From the NCBI GenBank assembly GCA_003427395.1, contig BFEA01000043.1:4374518-4438517 (forward strand): a stretch of 64,000 bases of DNA. Reading direction: 5' to 3'. A program made the translations under genes and the position numbers. The stretch is from Chara braunii. Its lineage: Eukaryota; Streptophyta; Charophyceae; Charales; Characeae. Shown here one piece after another: positions 43,973-56,390 of the stretch (position 1 is the stretch's first letter; each line of letters starts with the position of its first letter). A model generated the notes under the pieces. The model did not search any database and was not told the DNA's origin. It was given only the letters and a program-made list of their open reading frames with translations.

Positions 43973-44001
43973 CGCGACCCTCGAGATTAACGAGGGTCGC
44001 G
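43973..44001 (+). repeat. Strong U5 hairpin
   Basis: CGCGACCCTCG, loop AGATTAA, CGAGGGTCGCG: 11 perfect pairs. The loop phrase GAGATTAA and the left part of the stem echo TCGAGAGATTAACCCTC 50 bases upstream. The right LTR keeps it at about 58030-58058 with one weakened pair. Confidence 0.75.
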
Positions 44002-44684
44002 CGAGTATGGGTACTACATGGTACACCATCATCGTGACTGCTTGCGTACGTTTGCATTGCTAGTCGATATGAGTTAGCCCTGCGTCCGCGCGGTTTTATA
44101 CTAAGTCTCGAGCGCGACGCCTATCCGATTTTGGCGTTGGGAAGTTATGGGACGACTACTTAAGGGACTAGGAGTGTTGTCACGTTGTTCGATGTGTGTG
44201 TGTGTGTGTGTATTTTATTCTTATATTTGTAAAGTGGTGTGCGTGTGGTGTGTGGGATACATCCTAGTCGACCGACGTCGAGCCGCGCTTGGGACTTCAG
44301 CCCCCCAAGACGTCGGTTCGCGTGCGGGCCCGATAGGCGTATTACCGCGCGTACCCCCTATGCTACAGCGAACGAGAAACGTCCTCGGCTCGTCCACCTC
44401 TGCGATTGCAACCGAGTAACTTTCATACTGTGGACTGGTCGCTCGGCGGGGATACGCCCACCGAAGGGAGGTGACAGCTCCCGTAAGGTGGAGGTAAGTT
44501 GTGCCTCGCGTAGGCCTTATCCTGTCGTAGGGGCTCGCGAGAGGTATGGCTGGCGCACTCGGTCGGAGCGGCCTAAGGAAGCTCCATTTGTGTGTCTGGG
44601 ATGAGGTTGGTCCAACTCCCTCGTGACGCGGCCGAGAGGGTCCCACGCTGCCACGTGCGGTGTCGGACCGATGCGCCCTACAGG

Positions 44685-44702
44685 TGGCGCCGTTGCCAGG
44701 GA
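44685..44702 (+). promoter_or_regulatory. Primer binding site complementary to tRNA-Asp
   Basis: TGGCGCCGTTGCCAGGGA begins two bases after the left LTR and matches 17 of 18 bases of the complement of the plant tRNA-Asp 3' end (TCCCCGGCAACGGCGCCA). It marks where minus-strand cDNA would start and proves the plus orientation. Confidence 0.9.
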
Positions 44703-44741
44703 TAACGACTGCCTACCGTTGTCCTTGGTGGAACGACATCC

Positions 44742-44883
44742 GAGTTTTGGATTGCGAGATAATAGGCAAAGTGAGAAGGTTGATCGAGCGTCTACGGATT
44801 AATCGGTTGATGGAGTTTTGGATTGCGAGATAATAGGCAAAGTGAGAAGGTTGATCGAGCGTCTACGGATTAATCGGTTGATG
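44742..44883 (+). repeat. Exact 71-bp tandem duplication
   Basis: 44742-44812 and 44813-44883 are identical (GAGTTTTGGATTGCGAGATA ... TTAATCGGTTGATG). With no difference between copies it is younger than the LTR divergence, or an assembly duplication. Confidence 0.9.
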
Positions 44884-46990
44884 GTATTGGATAGAGAGCG
44901 GGTGAGAGTGAGTATGTGTGTTGGCGTTGCTCGACGAAGTAAGGATGTTTCGAAAGTGGTAAACGTTTTGACTACGCACTTATGTACCCTAACTAGCATG
45001 ATGGCAGTTGGAGTTGGTACCCCTTTCGACCCTGATAGTTGACTGGCTCGGGCGATGCTTTGCATAATTGATATGGTTGAGGTGGTACGAGATGATGCCA
45101 ATGTGGCTGGGCATGTCGGTTGAGGGAGTTAGCCTCGTAAGGTCCCCATTATGGCTAAAGGACTTGTCTGAGGGGCCAGGAGAGTGATGGGATACTTTGG
45201 GCTTAGAGTGAGGCCGAGGATGAGCAAGGAGGCCTACTATAGTAGAAGTCGTTAGAGGACTTCGCGGAGAGTTAGGCTAAGGAGGCTGAGGGCTTTATGA
45301 ATATGGACTAAGATCTTCGAGTCTGGGTTCTCAGCGGCCGTTCGAGTTATATACGTCATGAAGGTATGAGGTTTGCCCCATGTGATAGGCTTGAACTGGA
45401 TGTATGGGACAACAGATGAGGTGCAGGGGATGTCGCGTTGTGACCTCACTGGAGGTGACTATGGGACGAAGTAGGCATGTATATCACCTTACTCTCGAAA
45501 GGGATATATGATCCTAGGGGGGGCAAGTGGCGTAACAAGTGAAGGTCTGCCTCACTTGCATTTGATAGGGCAACGACATGTAGTTGGCGCTAGATCTTCG
45601 CTTGAACCTTCCCATGATTCGACCAACAACTGAAATTTATATGGCCAAGACTAAGAACTTGAGACTATTTTTCTGAGGGCATTTTTTTTAATGAGATATA
45701 TATATATCGTCAAATAGAACTGCCCGATAATATATATATTGGACCCGTCGTATAGGCCAGATCTTATCCAAAATAAGTTGTCTAAAATGTCTAAGTATGT
45801 AAGGTTATGTGTTTGATTATAATGGGATCTGAGTGATTATTCCTCTAAGGGTTATTTTTGGTATGAGTTATGTATTTGAAGTATATGTTTGAGCATAACG
45901 GATTGTAAAAAATTGTACAAGTGTCCCAAGTCCGATTGTTGGCTTATTGATTGCCTATTAAAGTCTGTGTGTTTGAATTGCTCTTCAAAAGAGGGTATAA
46001 TCATTGCGCAGAATCCACGTCTGATGCGGATTCAGAAGTGAATGGAGTGACCGCCTCTTGAGATAAATACATCTCAGGGAGTGGTCGATGTGTAAAATCT
46101 ACCCTAAGGAAGGTTGCAGTCCTATGTTATTGTTCCTCTAAGAGATGGCTTTGAAGAAGTTATAACCTTGTCTTGTAGGTAGTAGAGAGACCCATGCCAG
46201 AACTATGTTCCTCGTCCATAGTGGGGTGATGTTGTTGTATCTTTTTGGGATAAAATAACTGCACTACTACTGAATAGGAGGAAAGTGTTTGGGTTTTGTC
46301 AGATCATGGTCTATAAAGGAAACAGCTACTGCATGCCGCAAAAGGGTAGGGGGTGAATCCCCAACTATTTTTGCGTCAAGTGGGTTCACCAAGCACAGGA
46401 CGGGACGGTACACCCCGAAGCGTGTATGGTGAGGTTGTTTGCTTTGTCGGCAAGGGTCTGTGAATAACGAATGCTGGAATCGGAGGGAGAAGCAGTGAGG
46501 CTTGATCTTTTGAGTAGGGACTCAGGGATTTGAGATGTTATCCTTTCTGAAAAGGGTTACACTGCCCCTCGCCACAGTAGACTTTTGTCAAAGTCAGGGA
46601 GTAAAGTGTGGTGCTCTCACAAGTATTATGTCTGAGAGTGCTTATCGTTGGTATGTCCGTTGATCTAGGCTTGCTGTTATGAGGTATTTGTGTATGTTTT
46701 GGGTAACTGACTAGCTTGTGTATGATGTGTCTGATCATTATGAGTGTTTGTTATGTCAGTTACTTTGGTAATATATCGTCTTCCATGAGTTATTATGATT
46801 ATGAGTTTTTAAAAGATCTATGAATGCATGGTTCCTGTGATATATTACCATTATTATTTTTCTCTAAACTGGATGGTCGTAAACACTGGAAAGAGTGCAT
46901 TATAGGGAAAGACGGTTGAAGCCGAGGCTTCATGGGTAGTGGTTGTAGAACCTCATTGTCAGCATAGTAACGGAAGGCGTATGCTTGACG
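44884..46990 (+). other. Long untranslated leader of the giant element
   Basis: No domain-bearing frame is seen in about 2 kb between primer site and the first gag-region frame. It includes TATATATA runs near 45698 and 45731. Added to U5 this would give an RNA leader of over 6 kb. Confidence 0.5.
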
Positions 46991-47037
46991 TTTGTCTGTG
47001 ACGGGCAGAACCCAGACAAAGCAAAGACAACTCAGGA

Positions 47038-47552
47038 TGCCTTATGCACGGAAAGACTCGCGTATGCTCAGGCCAATCGAGAAAGAGGGAGGGTTCGAGG
47101 TATCTTTGCCCAAGCGGGTCAGAGCAGGAGAGTACCTCTCTTCATGGTGGGGCATGTTGATAGGCACGGACACCTTCGAGTCTGGGTTTGATGATGAGCG
47201 GGAATGCGCAATTGTAAGGGTGACCCTGTATGCCTCAACCACCTTTTGGATCGAGCATGGGATAGAGTTGGCGCTTGGGCACGGAAGCCTGCTTGCTAGG
47301 CCTCTGAGGGTAGCAGAGGCAGCGGCGGCAAAGTGGGCGAGGGAAGTGTCTCGTGATGGGGAAGAGCGAGTACTAACCCGCGTAAGGGTCGAGCGCGCTG
47401 GAGAGTTCGGGCTTCCATCTACTTCGCTGCGAGTAATCCTGCCTGAGTTTCTGATAGAGAAGAGATTTGGTGGGCAGGCGAGGGTAGAGGCGGCAGTTGA
47501 AGCTGCTCTGAGGGTGTGGGATTGGGAGTATGGGCGATACACATGTGAATGA
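47038..47552 (+). CDS. Uncharacterised ORF upstream of gag in the giant element
   Basis: Open from an ATG at 47038 (MPYARKDS) to a stop at 47550-47552, about 170 codons. The predicted protein is charged and Ala/Arg/Glu-rich, with YLSSWWGMLIGT, AIVRVTLYASTTFWIEHG and VAEAAAAKWAREV segments. It may be the N-terminal part of Gag before a frameshift, since the next gag frame is about 400 bp on, or a separate small protein. I recognise no domain. An antisense frame is also open here, which lowers confidence. Confidence 0.35.
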
Positions 47553-47946
47553 TATATGGTCTATATCTAGACCTGAGCTTTTTGCCTCCTAGTCAGTGGC
47601 TCAGGAACACGGCCAATGCAGTGGACGTATACGCCTCGTCTCATGATCCGAATGAGGGAAATGTAAACTGGGAGGAGATTCAAGCAGCAGTAGGCCGATA
47701 GGGAATGCCTTCTTTGAATACTAAATGCGATTCTTTTGACTTGGTTGGGGTCGCCTCTCTACCCATTACCATGGTTATAAAGGTAAGCGTCAGGGTAACT
47801 GGGGGTTAAGGCCTGATTGCGTGAGTAAAAGGGTAGATAGTGTGGTGTAAGTATTAGTAGTTTGCCTTTGTCTACCTGAGCTTACTTGAATTACTGTCTG
47901 ATGGTCTATTGCCCGCTATGCGTATCAGGCTGCTGCCAGCACCATC

Positions 47947-49501
47947 ATGATGGCGGAAGAAAGCGGCTTCGCCAGGATCCTGCTTTGGAGGAATTCGTGT
48001 CAAATGAAGGTGTTGTTGCGCGAGGCACTGCAAGAGTCGATGCCTCCGGACCTCCGTGCCCTGTTGTTCCAAGGAAGGAACGTGTCTGGCTTTCTGCGTG
48101 ATTTCCGGGAATTTTGCCTTATGAAGAGGTGAGACGAGAGAGCGATGTGGTGCATGCTTCCCCTGTTCGTCTGTGAAAGGCTGAGTGAGGAAGTGTATAT
48201 CCTCAAGCAGGAGTCGAAAACATGGGATGTATTGAAAAGTTCCTTGAGGCTAAGATTCCCAGAAGATGGAATAGAAGGCCAACGTGGGGAATGTTCTGTG
48301 CCACCAGTTGCTGGCGCGGGTGGAGTTAAGTGGTTTACGAAGACAAGTGGGGATATTGGAAGAGAGGTTAGCACGGCTGGAAGAGGCCAGGAATGGCAAA
48401 GGGGAGGCCTCTGAGGGAGCATCGAGTGGGCCGACTGAGCGAAGAGAGGCAGAGAGAAGGGAAGTTCATCAAAAGTTACTCCTCCACAACGGAACTTCGA
48501 AGAGACGAGCCTGCGCCCCGGGAAGGGACGGAGGCGAAGGATTCATTGAAATAAAGGAGGAGCAGGATGCTAATATGACCCTGCCTATTATTGTGCCGGG
48601 TCCAAAGAGGGGGCCCATTAACGTGGAAGCATCCTCAGCTGCGGGACGGGAGAGGCGAAGGAATGAGCGGTGGCCGGAGCACTGGGCAGAAGTGGTATGT
48701 GATCGCTGGGGAAAGATTGGTCGCACCCCTCAAGGAGGCAAGGAAAAGGGGGTGATGGGTGAAAAAGGGGAGCCTGAACCTCCCAAGTTGATGAAGGCTC
48801 AGCGGAAGGCGAGGAATCGGGCCCACGGGGGCCAAGGTACCGGAAAAGGGCAGGGCATGCCGCAGGGAGGGGCCACCCCGCAAGAATTGGGAGGAAAGCC
48901 AGCACAGACGGGGCCTCCGCCGACTGAACGGGCATTATACGGGCCGTGGACGCCATACGGTCAAGTGGGACTTAGGCCCATATATAATTCATATCTGCCC
49001 TGTGTACAAGGCGTTTGTTTGGGCCCACAGATGGGTATGATGCCACCCAGGCCTCTTGCAGTCCAGTTTCAGCCAGCCTTATGTATGGGGTCATTGCAAC
49101 CACCGATACCACGAACGACGGAAGACCACGTGGTCGGTGGAAGGGGTCAAAAGCGGAAAGCAGAAAAGGGTTGCAGGGATGAAGGGCACGGAAAGAGGGA
49201 ATGCGATGGTAGCAAAGGCGGCCCTGGAGGGAAGAAAGTGGGTTGGGGAAAAGACATTTGCAGACATTGTGCCAAGGAGGGGCACATAATGAAGTTTTGT
49301 CGAGAACGAAGAACCGATGAAGCAAGCGGTCTAATAAGGACAGATATTGAGGGAGGTGTTTTTGACAGGGTTGGGGAGCGTATCGACCCAACGATCCGGG
49401 GAACACGGAAGGGCGCAGCTTTCCGAGAGAAGAGTTTGTATGAGTGTAGTCGTGAGGGAGAAGAGTTGCGGCGAGACGGAGCATCGAGCGCTGCCTCATG
49501 A
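47947..49501 (+). pseudogene. Gag-like protein with CCHC knuckle (stop and frameshift)
   Basis: The first frame starts at ATG 47947 (MMAEESGFARILLW), reads NVSGFLRDFREFCLMKR, stops, then DERAMWCMLPLFV and ESKTWDVLKSSLRLRFPE, a capsid-type Gag pattern. After a shift near 48280 the second frame carries LEERLARLEEAR (coiled coil), a long Gly/Pro/Lys-rich stretch, and DICRHCAKEGHIMKFCRE, a perfect C-x2-C-x4-H-x4-C knuckle (about 49255-49305). Just before it GCRDEGHGKREC may be a decayed second knuckle. Nothing resembling protease or polymerase follows. Confidence 0.75.
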
Positions 49502-51893
49502 GTGTAGTCGTGAGGGAGAAGAGTTTGTATGAGAAGAGTCTGTAAACTTGGGCAGACTGTAGATATAAGCAGGAATCCCCAATTATAGATGTTGCTGATG
49601 GGCGCAGCTTTCCGAGAGAAGGGATTTCCGTAATAATGGTCCGGTAAGGTGGCTTGAGCTATGGGCAGGAGGAATCCCAATAAAACAACTGCATGTGTGG
49701 GGTATGTTAGGTTTGCCTCACATCACTTTATTGGGATGTTTCAAGTAGATGGAATAAGGAGTGACCTTGAGGGCATTGTTACGAAGTAAGGGTCTGTTCT
49801 ATTAGGCTTATTGACTGAGAGAAGAAGGTATGGGACCTACGTCGTGTCCAGGCCTGAATGGTTGTATAGGTGTGAGTGGTAAGAGAGACTCGAAAAAAAA
49901 ACTCAGCATGTGGGAGATAGGCTCTCTAGCCTAGGAAGGCAGTCGTAAGACTTGTGTATGAATGACTTCTAGCCTTACCTGTCCTGGGGTATCTGGATAT
50001 GTCTTGAATTACTTGAGTCCCTCTGACTTGAGGAGTATGGCTACGCCGTGATCAAACTGTTTTAGCTATAGCTTTGGTCAGAGAGACCGCATTTGTTCTT
50101 GCGTGATACCAGTGACGAGTTGAGTTGAGACTGTTCAACTCCGAGTGTATATATGTAATTTGAGACATTTGGCTCGCGTTTGAGTTAGGGTATTGTACCC
50201 CTGTGTATATATTGAGTCAAGATTTTACCTGAGACCAATTTTTGTATATGACGATCACAATCACTCTCACATGTGTGGTTTATCCTGATGTATGATGGCT
50301 TTGTGTGAGAGATGTGTGAGATATATCTCATGTGTATTAGATTGTGTGGAATTTGTGAGGATGAATGGATGTGAACTGTCTACTCTTCGGTATACTCGTG
50401 CGGCCTGCCTACAGGCAAGATAGGGCCGAGTATAAGGAGAGGGAGTGCAGTCTGTCATTGTGAAAGTGTGAAAATCCTAAGGGATTTTGCGAGTCTTTGA
50501 GACTCGAATACTTACCATGCCGGATGTTTTACGGTTGAGTTGCGAAGAGGGCCCACAAGCAGGCCCCTCAGTTTGAGTTGGTTCGTGGTTGAGTTGTGGG
50601 GAAGGCCCATAAGCAAACCTCTCAATTTGAGTTGTTCTATGGTTGAGTTGTTTTATGGTTGAGACCCCTTCAGATTGAGAAAGGTGGTAGTGTTGTTTAT
50701 TACGAGACTCGTCTCCGAAAAGGGGGGTATTTAAAAAGGGTCGTGTGATAGCTCATCCTAAAAAGAGAGGGATGGTTGGGAGACCTATTGAGAGAGACCT
50801 CCTTCGTGTGAAAGGTGGTTAATGGATTTAAAGGCATGGTAAGCAGTGTTTCAGCTGATAAAGTCTGACGAAAAGGGGCCGCGTTTGCTTGAGATGTTTG
50901 AGAAAGTCGCAAAAGAGTGCAGGGCGAGAGACGTCTCAGGATGGGTGGTTGCTGGCTCTGATCAAGTCAGGGGTCACGGCCTTGTGGACCTAGCAGATTT
51001 TTGTTTGTGATTGTGCGAAGGATGTCATGCCTTTCGTGGGAGAGCTGGTAAATGCCTTCAGACCCCTGCATAATCTCGCAGTGGGCCCGTGATTGGTTTT
51101 GCGACGCTCCGTCTAACCACTTGTGCTAGTTCTGGGACATAGTAGAGGAATACCAAGCTAAGTGGTAAAGATTAGCACCTCTAGGGCGTAACCCCAATGG
51201 ATGGCTGTTAGCCGGCGCAACCTGGCTGTGGGACCACGGAGTGAGAGTTTAAGGGGAGTTGCCCGCCCTAGGGAAATTACTCCATGGGGTAGTAAAGGTT
51301 GAGAATTTTTGGGAAATCCTGATTGAATGCTTATCAGGAGAAAACCTATCGTTGCATAACCAACGAGGGTACTGCCGCTAAAATAACAATGCGGTGGGCC
51401 GTAGTCCTGGTCCGATCAGTCAGGCTATGGTGGACCAAGATGGAGACCTAGCCTTTCTGTACTAGACGGCAGGAAGAGCTGAGTGGATATTAAGTATACA
51501 AATATACGTATGTGTATTTGATTGCGAGAGATTCTCTGAGAAGGAAGGCGAGAGGGCCTTCAAAGGTCTCGGTTAGGGTCCGCGTTCCTAGTTTTGGCCA
51601 GGACTAGGGACACCCAACGAGAAGTCGAAGGTTGTCTAGGACCGGGGAGAGGATGATTGGGTAGGTCTTTGGAACTTATGCTGTCAGCGTCCTAATGGCT
51701 GGGCGGTGAGGGTCCGGGTTAGAAACCTGGCAACATATAGTTGTGGGGGCATGGTTTGATGAAGGCCTCTACCCTTTGTCTGTCGGCTAATCGGATTGGT
51801 CCCTGTTTTCGTCAGCATTTGGAGTATGGATGAACTTATAACTTTCTGATTTTGCGAAGCGACGGGGTCGTCTCTTAATGTGGTCCGGTAAGC
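49502..51893 (+). other. Giant element 3' interior, no coding sequence
   Basis: This 2.4 kb should hold pol in an autonomous element but has no RT, integrase or protease motif in any frame I can read. 50535-50645 is a duplicated ~60-bp unit (GGTTGAGTTG, GGCCCA(C/T)AAGCA, CCTCTCA) in which GAGGGCC/GGCCCCTC can pair around CACAAGCA. AGTTTGAGTTG phrases recur nearby. No good polypurine tract adjoins the right LTR. Confidence 0.6.
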
Positions 51894-53429
51894 TGTCGGC
51901 GCGAATACCCTTACAAGGGTATCCGCCCTGGGTTTTGCAAGTGACAGAAAATAGCCTTGGTTCAAAGTTTAAGTATGTCGCGCAAGGCGCGACTGCGTCT
52001 GCGGCTTGTGTAGGTTGGGTGGTTGAGCAGAATAGAGAGTGTGTGGGCGAGCGGATTTCTGAGGCGCACGTGATTTTTTTAATTGTTGATGGCTGAAGAG
52101 TTGGCGTGATCGTCGGCCGGAATTTTTCTTCTGATTAAATAGGGATTAAAAGGACAATGTCTCGTTGATGTGCTAGCCTGTGACCTGTGCGTACGTGCAG
52201 ACGACGACATCGACTATAATGTGACTTCTGAAGGCGTTTCGGTAGTTTCGCGTGTCACGCAGTGTTTGGTCATTTGGGCGTTCGCCAGCGCTAGACTTGG
52301 ACTTGGGCTTAGCCCTGCAGGTTACGACATTTGGTTGACGTTACGGAGGTTCGGGATCGAGGCCAGCGGGCGTCGGCACAGCGAGGGCGGCGGAGCGTCG
52401 CGGAAGGGACCGATGGGGTTAAGGGCCGCCAGGGCTACCCCCCTCGGTTTTGTTTTCGGGCACTGCAGCGGGCCCGATCCGCGGGACTGCCGAGGCGCCA
52501 GCAGCCCCGCGGTTTTTCCGATACTATTGTTATTTTATTTTATTTTTCTTTTGTGTTTTATTTATCGCATCCCGTTCGGGGACGCGAGACGGCGTGGTCA
52601 GAGTCTGAGTTGAAAAAGGGGTCGGTAATGCTAATGGTATATAACCCACGTACCGGGTCCGGTGAGGTCGCGCGGGGGTGCGTTGTATATGGCATGGGGT
52701 GCGGCCGCATACTGTTCTCAGGATTGTGCCGGGATACCCTGTTATAGTATTCTGGTGATCCACGTAGCAGCCACATCCGTGCTCAAGCCTCCAACGAGGG
52801 AACAGGCGGCAGCTGTACCCATGGGAAGGGGGCGATAGCCGCTGAAATGGGCGGGTGGCACATGTCGGGGGCCGGACGGTAGCGTCGGGCTGAGTCTTTG
52901 CGCTGAGTCGGCCACTATGCCTCGCCTTCGGTCCCGTTCGCCTATGAACGCTGGCAGGTGGGGCGCTGAGTTACTAATAGCGGTTAGTCGGCAACACTAC
53001 GCAGCAGGGGCAAGACGGGGTGATAGAGCGGCAGGGCGGACGGTGTCAGGGTGTCGTGAGGGCGGCTGGCTACTGCTGGGCGCTCCGCTAACAGCAGGGG
53101 AGGAGGCGCGCTGGCCAGAGGAACGATTCGGGTAGCCGACGAGGCAAGGCGGGGCGGAGCGCTACAAGCGAGGCAGCGCAGTGGCGGGTCGTGGAGTGAC
53201 GGGCACAAGGTGGAGTGGCCAAGGGAGTGTGAGAATCTGGACGGGGTCCCGAGCCGGGTGCGCTCGGTGAAGGAAGGAAGGCACGGGGTGTGTGCGAAGG
53301 AAGCCAGACTGTGGGGCGAGCAGAAGGGGACCGACAGTGGAGCGACGGGCTGGTAGGGAGAGGGGATGAACCCAGGCGGGAAGATGCGCCGGGTGCATGC
53401 AGAGATAGCGGGGAGGAGCTCGCAAAGCT

Positions 53430-54157
53430 CGCCCATTCCTTAACGGAATCGGGCGGGGAAAGAACCTACCCGGGGTTTGTGGGTCGGGCGATCGCGATCG
53501 GGAGGCCAGTTTTAGTGTTGAGTTAGTAGAGATAGAGGTTAGTGAGAAAGAAGGTGCGCGGGGCTATGGCGGGAGGAGGAAAGGTCAGGAGTGAGAAAAG
53601 TTGAGATGTCACCTGATTCTTGATAGCATCAAGTGGGAGGAAATGTTAGGCTAACGTTTTGGGGTCGGGCGAGTTCAATGGTGGTGTTAGTTTCAGCAGG
53701 GAGTTAGTGGTTAGGGAGTTAGGATAGAGATGGGTTGCGCGAGCTCTGGCGGAGGGAAGGAGAAATGGGAAGAAGAAAATCGAGATGGCACTCGATTCTT
53801 AATGGAATCGAGTGGGGGAGGTACCAAAGTTGGGATTTGAGGGTGGGGCGAGTCCGATTATGTTGATAGTTTGGGTGATTAGTGAGAGTAGAGGGAGGTT
53901 AATGGGAGAAAGCGTGCACGGAGGTTTTTTCGGAGTGACTATGGTGGGAGTACAGATCGCCTAGCTCACCTGTTTCTCGACGAAAACGGGTGAACAAAGA
54001 GGCGTTTCAGAGGTTTCTGGGTGCTGCGATTGGGTTGGTGGAGTTGGAATTGGAACGGGAGCGACGTATCTCGTGCTATAGCGAGTATGGGCTGTGCCCA
54101 AGGGAGAAGTTTCAAAGCCGAATGACTACTCCCACGTTTTAGTGGGAGATGCATTCG
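53430..54157 (+). repeat. Hairpin array 1 (right LTR)
   Basis: Five units as in the left LTR. In unit 1 the stem is better here: CGCCCATTCC with GGAATCGGGCG (one bulge), against CGCCCGTTCC with GGAATCAAGCG on the left. In unit 4 TCACCTGTTT pairs with AAACGGGTGA, where the left copy has TCACCCGTTT/AAATGGGTGA: two changes, pairing kept. In unit 2 one pair is lost. Confidence 0.75.
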
Positions 54158-55572
54158 ATTATTGCCAAGCTACTCTTGTCCGGGATGTTGCGGTGGAGCG
54201 GTTAGGATGGGGACTTACCTGTTATTCAGCGCGCTGCTCCGCCCAGCAAAGGACAACTTTCCTCCTTCTCCCCGAGCATATGCACGATAAGTTATGCACC
54301 TGACCATGTTTAAAGAGGGGGGGGGGGGGATTCGTTCGATCTTGCTCACCATACCCCTGGTGGCAGCTGGGGAGGGGTCAGCTACGGGATCAAAGACTTA
54401 CCTGTTGTACCGGAGTAAGGCCTGCAGTGACGGCGGAGTAGCTCGGGCAGCGACCGGAGTGTGCACGGAGAGAGAGAGGGCGTACCTGGTCGTTTTTGCA
54501 GTTGGAGGCGGGGTTGATGCGTGGTTTTTCGAGGGTGGCTTGTGATAAGTGCACCCTACTCGTGCTTCGGATCGTTCTCTCGACTTGGGTGGTGCCGCAG
54601 TTGGGGGTTGTTGCTGAACCATCCGGTAGCCATCATGGGCGGCTACCGCGGACTGTGGCAGTTGCTGCGGGCCCCCGCTGCGCATAGCTGGCAGGATTGC
54701 TGGGAACTTTGTCCGTTGCTGGGCGCACAGACCGCTGCAACTGGCGACTATGGGCTGTTGCGGTGGACTGTGCGCAGCTACTGCTGCATGACTATACGCA
54801 ACTGCGGCTGTTGATCGATCACGGGCTGTGATCCGCTGTTGGAGGCTGCATATGGCTGGTGGCTGCTGGTTGACTGCGGAGTGTTACTGCAGATCGCAGT
54901 GGTTGTTGCCGGCTATTGCAACCAGTGGTGCCACAGGGGAAGTGATTGAGCCTGGGAACGGAGGTTAGTGTTGCAGCCTGGGTGGTCGACAGGAGGGGAA
55001 AGTTGGATGGTCGACTGAAGAATTGACGGAGCGATTACAACCTGGCCGCCATTGCGGGGCCCTCAGGCGACTGAAGATTGGAAGGCCCTCTCCTGCGAGT
55101 CTGAGAGCACCCTCCTTGGATCTAAGAGTCTGAAAATCTTCTCCTCCTGCCCTTCTTACTCTAGGTCTAGTCTGCTGGTTCTGAGAGGAAGGTGGCAGGC
55201 GGGATTGCAACCCGTAATCCGCGCCAAGGCCTCTGTGGGAGGTTCGCCCCACCGATTGCGGGAGCTCTGCCGGAGCCTAGGCGAGGCTCTGGAGGCAGGG
55301 AATTGAAAGGTAACCGTTTGTTTTCCCTCTATATATCGTGGTATAACCCCTACTTGTACGTCTCGCTACATTTGACTGAGTATATTGTATGCACCCCTAC
55401 CTTGACTTTGGTTTGATCGGCAGGATATAACTCAGACTAAATAAAGGAATGTATGTGCAATCGCAGTTTCAGTTTGTTGATTGTCTGAACACAGATTGTG
55501 AACACAAAGGGGTGCATCTAGGGGAAGGGTGGGTAAAAGGTGGTTTTACCTGAGGCTGACAGGGTCCTATGG

Positions 55573-56390
55573 GGTCAGACCAGTTCCATAAGATTGGACG
55601 GCCTGACCGCTGTGTTTATTTTTGAATTGCATGGAGAGTCAGACCTGTTCCATAAGATTGGACGGTCTGATTGCTCTAAAATTGTGAGGGTTTGACTGTG
55701 GCTGACTTTTCAGGGGCCGAATCTGTACCATAAGATTGGAGGGTTTGGTTGCCATGTTTGGTCGGGGTTTCGTTCTGTTTCTTTTGTTTTTGATCGAGGA
55801 GGTCTGAGCAAGTCCATAAAATTGGATGGCCCAGCCCCTTCCTGTTTCATTCTGAGGGAGTAATTCCCGCTGAGGGCAGGGCATGTCCATAAGATTGGAC
55901 GACCTTTGACTCATGCCGTACACAGTGGATCAGAGAGAAACGAACCTGGCAAAGGACCAAATGTGTTCCATAAGATTGGACGGTTTGGCTCAATGCCTCG
56001 CACATGTTGAAACCCAAAAGGTAAAATTTTGGCTATATTTTATACTATCTTATTTATGAACAGCCTAGTCAGGCATGTGTTCCATAAGATTGGACGATCT
56101 GACTATAGCTTATCATGAAATGAAGAGAGTATAATTGAAGGTAACCCTGGGCAGGTTGAGCCTTGTTCTAAGATGAACAGCTCAGTTCTATGCCCTGCTT
56201 TTGAACACCAAGATCAGAGAGGTATATATAATTTGGATATTGAACGGTTCGGGGCGGCTGAGCGTTGTTGTAAGATGAACGGCTTAGTCATATGCCCAAA
56301 AGGAAGAGAGAAGTAGTTGTGCAACCTGATCGTGTATACCCAATGGCTGAGTCAGGCAGGTTCCATAAGATTGGACGGCTTGACTTTATG
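55573..56390 (+). repeat. Hairpin array 2 (right LTR)
   Basis: The same ten stem-loops, first at 55573-55608 and last ending near 56390. Copy 6 changes CCAGAT/GTCTGG of the left LTR to CCAAAT/GTTTGG, a two-sided G-C to A-U switch. Copy 8 changes GGCTGGGCC/GGCTCAGTC to GGTTGAGCC/AGCTCAGTT, mostly still pairing. Copies 4 and 9 have lost one pair each, so the constraint is not absolute. Confidence 0.85.

Larger units (their letters stand above)
37802..44682 (+). repeat. Giant element 5' LTR (6881 bp)
   Basis: Aligned end to end with 51894-58737 with mostly single-base differences and a few short indels. It contains a ~175-bp unit array with hairpins (39364-40089), a TATA box (about 41261), AATAAA (41372), a ten-hairpin array (41505-42329), three diverged ~120-bp units (42620-42930) and a strong hairpin (43973-44001). 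No protein domain is found in it, so short frames inside are not called. If TATA and AATAAA are used, U3 is about 3.5 kb, R about 0.1 kb and U5 about 3.3 kb. Confidence 0.9.

Noticed and set aside
47042-47542. Minus-strand 166-codon frame in the giant element
   Set aside because: It is antisense to the plus-strand frame of an element whose orientation is fixed by the primer site, and has no domain.
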